A stretch of DNA of 64,000 nucleotides from assembly GCA_032622095.1 (NCBI GenBank), contig CP136066.1:7651784-7715783 (forward strand), read 5' to 3'. Origin of the DNA: Siphonodentalium dalli. Lineage: Eukaryota; Mollusca; Scaphopoda; Gadilida; Siphonodentaliidae. Of this stretch, positions 55,911 to 64,000 are shown in pieces. Within the stretch, counting starts at the first letter, position 1; each line of letters begins with the position of its first letter. A program made the translations under genes and the position numbers. The notes below the pieces were generated by a model that made no database searches, was not told the DNA's origin, and saw only the letters and a list, made by a program, of their open reading frames with translations.

Positions 55911-58141
55911 ATTTTCGTCATAATTTTTGAAAACTCGGGTTTTGACTTACTGTTATCGTATTAGGATTGGACATCATGTATGGTGGCGCAACTGGCACCT
56001 ATGGTGAAAGTTACTGTAAAATGCTCTTTTTGTTACTTTCGGTTGCCATTTTGTCCTCCATTTTGGACTTTTTTTTTCAGTCAAATTATGCAGGAAATGA
56101 CAGGCATATGGCATGGAATCAAGAACAATAGGTTTTTGCTGAACATGTATGTAGTGAGTGGGGTATACTCCCGGAAATCGCCGCTATATTGCCCGGAACA
56201 TACACTGTCACCTTTTAACGTCTAAATAGTTTGAGTAGACATCCTTACGAAAAATGAATGAAGTTTAATCCTGGGGGGTGTGCACGTTTGATCGACCTGG
56301 TTCCCGGACTAAAATTTCAATTTTCGTTTTCTTACATGTTTTACTACATTTTTTTATAATAAAAAATAACGAATTTTCCTCCCTGAAACGTGCGGAACGT
56401 TTGTGGTCAGTAGATTTGTATATTTATACAAATTTTTCCAGGTTCACCTTAAAATTGTGCTTTGTATTCGACAGTATGTGAAAATAATAATTTTTTTTTT
56501 TTTTGGGTACATTCAGAAACCCCTTCTGAAATGAAAACGCCAGGAAATTTCATTTCAGAAATTGTGTATCATCGATCATTGATGATTATGGCACTATTAA
56601 TATAAAAATCAGCTTTGTACTAAAACATGCAAATAGGAGTGATTTTGGGGTTTTATGGGTACGATCAGAAACCCCCTTCTGAAATGAAAACGCCAGGAAA
56701 TTTCGTTTCAGAAATTGTGTATTATTGGTCAGTGATTGCTGGAGTACTAATAATATAACAAATCAGCTTTGTACTCAAAAGTGCAAATAGTCATTTTTTG
56801 AGTTTTTGTGGGGTCTCCGGTCCCATAACGCCAGGAATGCGGAACTTAAGAAATCGGATTTCTTCAAACGTTCCTGGGGTGGAACAAATCTGGGACATCA
56901 AATCTTTTGTACGCAATTTTGCAAATAGAACCCAGCAGGCTCTCGGACAATTACAGCTATATAATTGTTGTAGTCCGATACCAATGGTAGTTATAGTTAT
57001 CTGATAAACTGTTCATACCACAATAGATCAAACACCAACATGCACGTTTATTCTGAATGACATACATTCAAAATTACCTATGTTGGCTAACTTGGCAACC
57101 TTGTGCTTCAATTTTTGTGAGTTCATATCATTTGCATATGTTATCTAGACGCAAAAAAACGAGACTACACCAAAGTAACACCGATTCGAACATATCCGAA
57201 TCAGCAGACCGATTCGGTGTCGATCTCGAATCGGGTGCCCGATATCGACATCGAATCGAATCTCGAATATTCGCAGGTCCCTAAATCATATGTGCCAAAT
57301 CTATGTCAACTATGCCCGAGTCATGTCCAGATGCAGGATGGTCCAGATGTGACCCAATATTCATATTATATCCCAGAATCCAAAGATATAGGCACATAAC
57401 AATTTTCTATGATGGGCCCTTAAAATGGTGAACCCCAAATTTGAGTCTGTGCAGGTGTAACCTAAGTAAACTATTCTCCCGATATTCAAATTAGATGCCA
57501 GAACCCCAAATTTGAGCCAGTGGGGGGGGAAATTCCGGCACATATGTCGGGGTGGGTGGGTGGTCAAAGCCACCAACAAGCAATTTTGTCCGCAACTAAA
57601 AACTAAATTTCCTGCTTGTTTTTTTAGTGTTTTGGCAATTAGTTGGGCTTCAAAACCAATTTGAATGAGAGAAATAATGTAACCCTAACTGGTAAACTGA
57701 CTGCAGACAGTTATCCAGTTGTATTTTTTATAAATGGGTGTTAGTCCATGGGAAATTTGAACGTGATCGTACATGAGCGATTATTAAAAAGCAAAGTCTG
57801 CCTTTTGATGTTAAACCGAGCTAATCAAATATACACACTTGTAATAAAATATACTGACTGTAGACTTATTCAGTTTTGTATTACAGGAGGGTGCAGCTGA
57901 TAAGTTATTTCTTATACACTGAAGAGCACTAAGGGATTGTCATATAAACAACAACCATTATCATAACAAAATTATCTTGTTTTAGAATAATCTGCATATA
58001 AAACAAACACAAATAACATTTAGCATAAAGGTATAAAAGAAAAATAAGAGGAATGCTCATCACTATAAAACTATGAAACAGCAACTGGGCTCAGCTGGGC
58101 TGATTAAAAATAAAACTTTAAAATAAAAAAAGTAAACACTG
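55911..58141 (+). mobile_element. pearl-like element, copy 2 (one to two core repeats)
   Basis: About 2.23 kb, near-identical to copy 1 outside the core: in the first 85 bases compared by eye there is one difference. It lacks the core segment corresponding to 54,130-54,650 (about 520 bases, some three units). It joins cctaaatcat directly to gtgccaaatctatg. The same 81-codon frame is open in both copies (from 52,835 and 55,980), but this follows from DNA identity and has no known domain. Confidence 0.75.
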
Positions 58142-59100
58142 TGATAACAGGACATAGAGTATTTGGCATCACTATTAGACTAGATATCTTCGTTTGATAA
58201 AACATAACAATAAGCCATGTAAAACTTCCTTTGATTGTCGACTTTTACCAAGTTTGGTTTTCAAAGTTTGATTATACCAATAAAACTTCACTATAGTCAT
58301 TCTGCCTATATAACTGAACTTGTCATAATTCAAAAGAAGTATTAATGGCGACATTATTTCATGTGAATCTATTGCTTGTTTTATCACAATCTAGACATTG
58401 ATCTAAACACAATTAAATGTGCAAATAAAACAAATAAAAAACAAATCTGGACGGCTTGTCAGTAAAACAACCTTTGTCATAACAATGTAAAAATAGAAGT
58501 GGATTTCTCTTCACATAAAGTTGGCACATGATAATATTGAGGTAAGACTGAATGTTACAGACTTATACAACTAAAAACATAAAACAAAAAAGTAAATACC
58601 AAAACATTCTCATCTATAGACTGCTGTAACCTTGTTCCTCAACTTAACAATTGTTCAAATCAACAAAACCGACTTAAACCATACATAATGCACACTAAGT
58701 GTGCGTTCGATTTGTCAACTTGACACATTTGGACACATATTTACAAAAGTAGTAAGAAATAAATGTTGCTTCTTATTGCTTTTAAATGAAGAAGTGAGCT
58801 ACGTGACTGATCAGCTGTCAAAAATGTCTTTTAATCATAGTTGTATCTCAAATCGGACTATATATTCTGATAAGGCAGCATTGCATAATTCCATTTCTTT
58901 AAATGTTGGGAGATAGCAGTCGAATCACTGGTCGAATCAGGTAGAATATCAAAATGTTACTAGCGCCATAGATGTGTTCTGACATCCATTCAAAAAACGA
59001 AAATAGTCATGCTTTTGTTTTCTCAAAACATAGGAAACTCACATAGTAGTATGGGCCTAAATTCACTTGAAAGTTATTAACTGTTTCCGCCGGTTTTGGC
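58142..59100. other. non-coding, nothing recognised
   Basis: A/T-rich sequence beyond the copy 2 end; no minisatellite on this side. Short frames have no family resemblance. Confidence 0.5.
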
Positions 59101-59418
59101 ATCTTTATTACTGTTTTAGTGTGTTAAGGGGGTGGGTGTCCAAAAATGGTCGGAAAAAACTGTCGAAAACGGAAAAAAATTTGGCGATGGGGGTGGGTGG
59201 GTACAAAAAATGATCGAAAGGGAAAAAATGCCATACGTGCCTGAATTTTTTTCCGACCCCACCCCCTGCCAGTGCAGTGAAAACCTATGTCAGCTATACC
59301 TGAGTCAAGTCCGGATTCAGGAGGGTCCAGATATGTCCCATTATCCACAATATATCCCAGAATCTAAATGTTTAAACACATACCCTTTTTCTATGATTGA
59401 CCCTTAAAATGGTGAACC
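59101..59418 (+). mobile_element. truncated pearl-like piece with one core repeat
   Basis: 59,115-59,260 (ggggtgggtgtccaaaaatgg, tcggaaaaaactgtcg) matches 34,930-35,050. It is followed directly by one forward ~160-bp core unit (agtgcagtgaaaacctatg to cccttaaaatggtgaacc), which is cut at 59,418 by the next element. Confidence 0.7.
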
Positions 59419-60301
59419 CTGTGTAGTGGGAACTGGGGTGGAGTGGGACATTTTTTCTTTGAATGCTCATTACTCAATTTGTGCTACATGACTGTTGCTT
59501 TTTGTACTATTTATACATCATTGCCATCTTGATATATTTCCCATGCTGGCAACTTAAACAAGGTACCCAAATGTCTCACACTTCCCCGGGTCAGGGGGTA
59601 CAGTGGGTCACCCATTGAAATTCCATAACATACCCTATAACAACAACTGAAATAGTTATTCATTCAAAGAGGGAAATTCGTTCTGTGGTAACACGCATTC
59701 ATATAGTTGAAACACAAGGCTTTATTGATACTTCCACTCAATCGGAGAGGAGTGGGACACAGTTTCAATCCACAGGGCCCAATTCTAATCTGACAAACTA
59801 ATTGAAAAAAGTTATGTTTGCGGTCTACATGTAGAAGATAAATGCAACCAGGAATGGTATTTTCCAAAGATCTGCTCAACTCTATATTACTGTAACTAAC
59901 AGTCCCAATGTACACCGAGCCACATGTCCCACTCTAACCCGACATAGTCATGTATCAGTTGAGTCAATATTTTAGCAACACGGCTATGCCAAGGTATTGA
60001 AACAGATATACAATTTGAAGCCCAAACACAGTTGTTTCAGAGCTCAGAGTCGGTAAGAAAATATCTCGCATATGAAAAATTTCAAAATGTTGTGTTCGAA
60101 AAAATATTGCTCAGATTCCATAAAAATCACATAAAAATTATAATATGCTTGCTACACGTTTGGTTCATGTCATATGTTCTGGGGACATCTTATGAGCATC
60201 AAATGAATCCATACATAATAGGCAACTCATCGATGGTATGGAGTTATCTCCACTGCCCACAGTACCCACTGTCCCACTCCACCCCAGTTTCCCCTACACT
60301 G
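59419..60301. mobile_element. hAT-like element with 'cagtgtagnggaaactgggg' ends, at a satellite inversion point
   Basis: Left end CTGTGTAGTGGGAACTGGGG plus tggagtgggaca and right end (complement of CAGTGTAGGGGAAACTGGGG plus tggagtgggaca) are inverted over about 32 bases. Further ggagtgggaca/gtcccactc motifs lie inside (59,596, 59,747, 59,929). CAGTG ends suggest hAT, but the adjoining 8-mers (ggtgaacc and cagagact) do not match. The ~160-bp satellite faces right on the left side and left on the right side, so the locus has been rearranged. No transposase frame is recognisable. Confidence 0.65.
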
Positions 60302-61350
60302 CAGAGACTCAAATTTGATGTTCACCATTTTAGGGGCCCATCATAGAAAATGAGTAGGTGGCTAAATCTTGGGATTCTGTGAATATAATATGGATGTTGG
60401 GACATATCTGAACCTTCTGCATCTGTGCATGACACTGATATAGTTGACTTACGTTTTCACTGCACGGGCTCCATATCGGGGTTCAAACATTTAAGGGCCC
60501 ATCACTGAAAATGTGTATGTGCCTATATCTTTGGATTCTGGCATATAATATGGATGTTGGGCATATATAGACCGTCCTGCAGCTGTACATGACTCATATA
60601 TAGTTGACTTAGGTTCACTGCACGAACTTTATTTTGGGGTTTAAACAGAAATTGTGTATGTGCCTATACTTTGGTTCTGGCATATAATATGGATGTTGGG
60701 ACAAATGTGGACCGTCCTGCATCTGTACATGACTCATATATATATGTAGTTGAATTAGGTTTAAACTGCATGGGCTCAAATTTGGGGTTCGCCATTTCAA
60801 GGGCCCTTTCATAGAAATAGGCAGGTGCCTAAATCTTTGGATTCTGGGAATATATTGTAGGTGTTAGGACATATCTGGAATCTCCTGCATCTGTACAGGA
60901 CTCCGATATAGTTGACTTAGGTTTAGACTACACAGGCTCCAATTTGGGGTTCACCATTTTAAGGGCCCATCATAGAAAATGGGTAGGTGCCTAAATCTTT
61001 TAATTCTGGGAATATAATATGGATGTTGGGACATATCTGGACCCTCCTGCATCTGTACGTGACTCATATATAGTTGACATAGGTTATCACTGCACATACT
61101 AGTACATCATTTTGGGGTTCAAACATTTAAGGGCCCATCACAGAAAATGTGTATTGATGTGCCTATATCTTTGGATTCTGGCATATAATAAGGACGTTGG
61201 GACATATATGGACCGTCCTGCATCTGTACATGACTCATTTATAGCTGACATGTTTAAACTTCACGGGTTCAAATTTGGGGTTCACAATTTTAAGGACCCA
61301 TCATAGAAGATGGGTAGGTGCCCAAATCTTTGAATTCTGGACATATAATA
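60302..61350 (-). repeat. ~160-bp satellite in reverse orientation, about seven units, two subtypes
   Basis: Reverse complement of the pearl-like core. Unit landmarks (ttggggttc) fall near 60,315, 60,478, 60,633, 60,783, 60,945, 61,114 and 61,274. Type A units read ggttcaccattttaagggccc and gggtaggtgcctaaatc; type B read ggttcaaacatttaagggccc and gtgtatgtgcctatatc. The order is A, B, B (deleted), A, A, B, A. Confidence 0.9.
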
Positions 61351-61364
61351 TGAATTATTTTTTT

Positions 61365-62424
61365 GTGACTAGTATTGCATACTGGCTTGATAGATATAGT
61401 TAGCTACATTGATAAATACTACTGCCCGTATAAACTTTGTGACCATCATGACCAGCTATAGTGACTAATGGAACTGGCTAGATAGACTTACCACAATGGT
61501 TAGCTATGATGTCTACACTTACCAGCTTTTCTGTACAGATTATCCACCATAGCTAGCTACTTTGATCGATATTACTGTCCATATGTACTGAATTACCACA
61601 ATGACTAAATATAGTAACCAATGTAGCTCACTAAATAGACTTACCACCCTGGTGAGCTATAGTGACTATTATTATTAGCCGGATATATAGACCATCCGCC
61701 AGTGCTAGCTATATTGATTATTATTACTGCCTATTTAAACTGCACAACCACCATGATTAGCCATTATGACTACAGTAACTGGCTAGATAGACTTACCACA
61801 CTGGCTAGCTGCAGTGACTACTATTACTAGCTTGTGGTATAGACTATCTTCCTATCTGGCTACTTTGATCTATATAACTGCCCATATATACTGAATAACC
61901 ACCATGACTAGCTATAGGCATACACAATGACTATTTATATGAATAATTAACTGTCTAGATAGACTTGACACCCAGGTTAGCTTGAGTGACTACACTTACT
62001 AGCTTTCTGGAAAGATTATCGCTATAGCTAGCTATGTTGATCAATACTACTGCCCACATGTACTGATTGTCCACAATGGTTAGCTATAGTGACTGGTCAA
62101 CTAGCTAGATAGACTTACCACCCAGGTTAGCTATAGTGACTACATTTACTAGCTTACTGTGTAGAATATTATACACTTATAGCTACTTTGATCAATATTG
62201 CTGCCCACATGTACTAAATAGCCATCACGACTAGCTACAATGACTAATGTAACTGGCAATATAGACATACCACCCTGATTGGCTATAGTGACTATCAATA
62301 GCTGTTTATAGACTAGCCGTCATTGGTAGCTATATACATCGAGATTACTGCCTAGATAAACTGAACAACCACCATGACCAACTATTGTGTCTAATGTAAC
62401 TGGCTAGAGAGACCTATCGCCCTT
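61365..62424 (+). repeat. ~150-bp satellite, about seven diverged units
   Basis: Units contain actgcccatatgtactgaat, accaccatgactagctatag, tgactaatgtaactggctag, atagacttaccaccctggtt and tagctactttgatcaatatt. The actgcc landmark falls at 61,421, 61,574, 61,726, 61,877, 62,049, 62,210 and 62,347. Steps run from 137 to 172 bases, and the long step carries a ~20-base insertion. It changes abruptly to the 68-bp satellite at 62,425. Confidence 0.9.
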
Positions 62425-64000
62425 GATTAGCAGTTTAGCAGCATAGCACCGGTAGAATTCCGTTTGAGACTCTATTTTTTAATATGTTCATTCCTTAGCA
62501 GTTTAGCAGCATAGCACCGCTAGAATTCAGTTTGAAACTTTCTTTTTTAATATTTTCACTCCTTAGCAGTTTAGCAGCATAGCACTGCTAGAATTCAGTT
62601 TGAAACTCTCTTTTTTAATATTTTCATTCCTTAGCAGTTTAGCAGCATAGCACTGCTAGAATTCAGTTTGAAAATCTCTGTTTTAATATTTTCATTCCTT
62701 AGCGATTTAGCAGCATAGCACTGCTAGAATTTAGTTTGAGACTCTCTTTTTTACTATTTTCATTCCTTAGCAGTTTAGCAACTTAGCACTGCTAGAATTG
62801 AGTTTGAAACTCTCGTTTTTAATATTTTCATTCCTTAGCAGTTTAGCAGCATAGCACTGCTAGAATTCAGTTTGAAACTCTCTTTTTTAATATTTTCATT
62901 CCTTAGCAGTGTAACAGCATAGCACTGCTAGAATTCCGTTTGAGACTCTATTTTTTAATATTTTCATTCCTTAGCAGTTTAGCAGCATAGCACCGCTAGA
63001 ATTCCATTTGAAACTCTCTTTTCCAATAATTCCATTCCTTATCAGTTTAGCAGCATATCATCGCTAGAATTCAGTTTGAGACTCTATTTTTTAATATTTT
63101 CATTCCTTAGCAGTTTAGCAGCATAGCACTGCTAGAATTGAGTTTGAAACTCTCTTTTTTAATATTTTCATTCCTTAGCAGTTAGGCAGCATAGCACTGC
63201 TATATTTGAGTTTGAAACTCTCCTTTTTAATATTTTAATTCCTTAGCAGTTTAGCCGCATAGCACTGCTAGAATTGAGTTTAAAACTCTCTTTTTTAATA
63301 TTTTCATTCCTTAGCAGTTTAGCAGCATAGCACTTCTAGAATTGAGTTTGAAACTCTCGTTTTTAATATTTTTATTCCTTAGCAGTTTAGCAGCAGAACA
63401 CTGCTAGAATTCAGGTTGAAACTCTCTTTTTTAATATTATCACTCCTTAGCAGTTTAGCAGCAGGGCACTACTAGAATTCAGTTTGAAACTCTCTTTTTT
63501 AATATTATCACTCCTTAGCAGTTTATCAGCATATAACCGCTAGAATTCAGTTTGAAACTCTCTTTTTTAATATGTTCATTCCTTAGCAGTTTAGCAGCAT
63601 ACCACCGCTAGAATTCAGTTTGAAACTCTCTTTTTTACCATTTCATTCATTAGCAGTTTAGCAGCATAGCACTGCTAGAATTGAGTTTGAAACTCTCTTT
63701 TTTAATATTTTCATTTCTTAGCAGTTTAGCAGCATAGCACTGCTAGAATTCAATTTGAAACTCTCTGTTTTAATATTTTCATTCCTTAGCAGTTTTGCAG
63801 CAGAGCACTGCTAGAATTCAGTTTGAAACTCTCTGTTTTAATATTTTCATTCCTTAGCAGTTTAGCAGCATAGCACTGCTAGAATTCAGTTTGAAAATCT
63901 CTGTTTTAATATTTTCATTCCTTAGCGATTTAGCAGCATAGCACTGCTAGAATTTAGTTTGAGATTCTCTTTTTTACTATTTTCATTCCTTAGCAGTTTA
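62425..64000 (+). repeat. 68-bp satellite, about 23 units, runs off the window
   Basis: Consensus in pieces: ccttagcagtttagcagcat, agcactgctagaattcagtt, tgaaactctcttttttaata, ttttcatt. The period is exactly 68 in most units (first unit tag at 62,428, second at 62,496). Each unit carries the inverted pair tagcagt/actgcta 12 bases apart and often gagtttgaaactc, a second small dyad. Units differ at a few positions; those at about 62,640-62,760 and at the window end share the same unusual variants (gaaaatctctgttttaat, then gcgatttagcag). Confidence 0.95.

Noticed and set aside
52835-56225. Two almost identical 81-codon frames
   Set aside because: Their similarity reflects the duplicated DNA element; no domain, and the DNA around them is equally conserved.
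53908-57284. Duplicated 75-codon frames with a RLHQSNTDSN peptide
   Set aside because: Lie in a cgaatc-rich low-complexity block of the duplicated element, not a gene.
62425-64000. 68-bp array as a CRISPR
   Set aside because: Repeats are contiguous with no unique spacers, and the context is eukaryotic.

Overview
The window looks like nuclear DNA of an invertebrate animal, most likely a bivalve mollusc. It is A/T-rich, has almost no long open frames, and is full of short palindromes such as TACATGTA, TACTAGTA and TACCGGTA. It is crowded with small non-autonomous transposons, contains a mollusc-style 'agctattgccatgg' MITE, and carries elements with ~160-bp tandem cores like the bivalve 'pearl' family. 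No prokaryotic gene organisation, CRISPR array, rRNA gene or convincing tRNA gene was seen. The species call is inference from repeat style.

Layout: 1-13 kb is a nest of MITEs. Three hAT-type elements have recognisable ends and target duplications (1.6-2.5, 4.5-5.0 and 5.9-6.7 kb). There is also a TA-flanked inverted-repeat element with a minisatellite core, a family with TTAA target sites, and a 48-bp minisatellite. A decayed ORF1 (coiled coil plus RNA-binding domain) of a LINE lies at 13.4-14.8 kb without its ORF2. At 15.5-18.7 kb there is a dispersed duplication. At 21.3-24.7 kb sits a nearly full ORF2 of a jockey/CR1-type retrotransposon, with a 2A-like motif, endonuclease, reverse transcriptase and a Cys/His C-terminus, broken by frameshifts and in-frame UGA codons. 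From 25 to 43 kb there are more hairpin MITEs, LINE fragments (35.2 kb; a heavily decayed L1/Tx1-like ORF2 at about 37-39 kb) and one weak candidate for a small secreted protein gene (29.5-30.4 kb, minus strand).

The best protein-coding locus is at 43.9-47.0 kb on the minus strand. An F-box/LRR frame (236 codons) is followed after one TGA and one further codon, in the same reading frame, by a 630-codon frame of a widespread DDE-like 'uncharacterised' family (I believe Pfam DUF7869). A 179-codon frame then carries the rest of that domain, offset by a single +1 frame change. A tandem pair of CRE-like TGACGTCA sites lies about 90-115 bp upstream of the first ATG.

From 51.3 kb to the end the window is satellite territory. 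It holds an inverted pair of degenerate 'tttgggacactcattggatgg' arrays, two near-identical 2.2-2.8 kb copies of a pearl-like element that differ in the number of ~160-bp core repeats, the same ~160-bp repeat in opposite orientation across a hAT-like element, a ~150-bp satellite, and a 68-bp satellite that runs off the end of the window. The genes do not form an evident pathway; the region is best read as transposon-rich heterochromatin-like DNA with one intriguing multi-frame locus.
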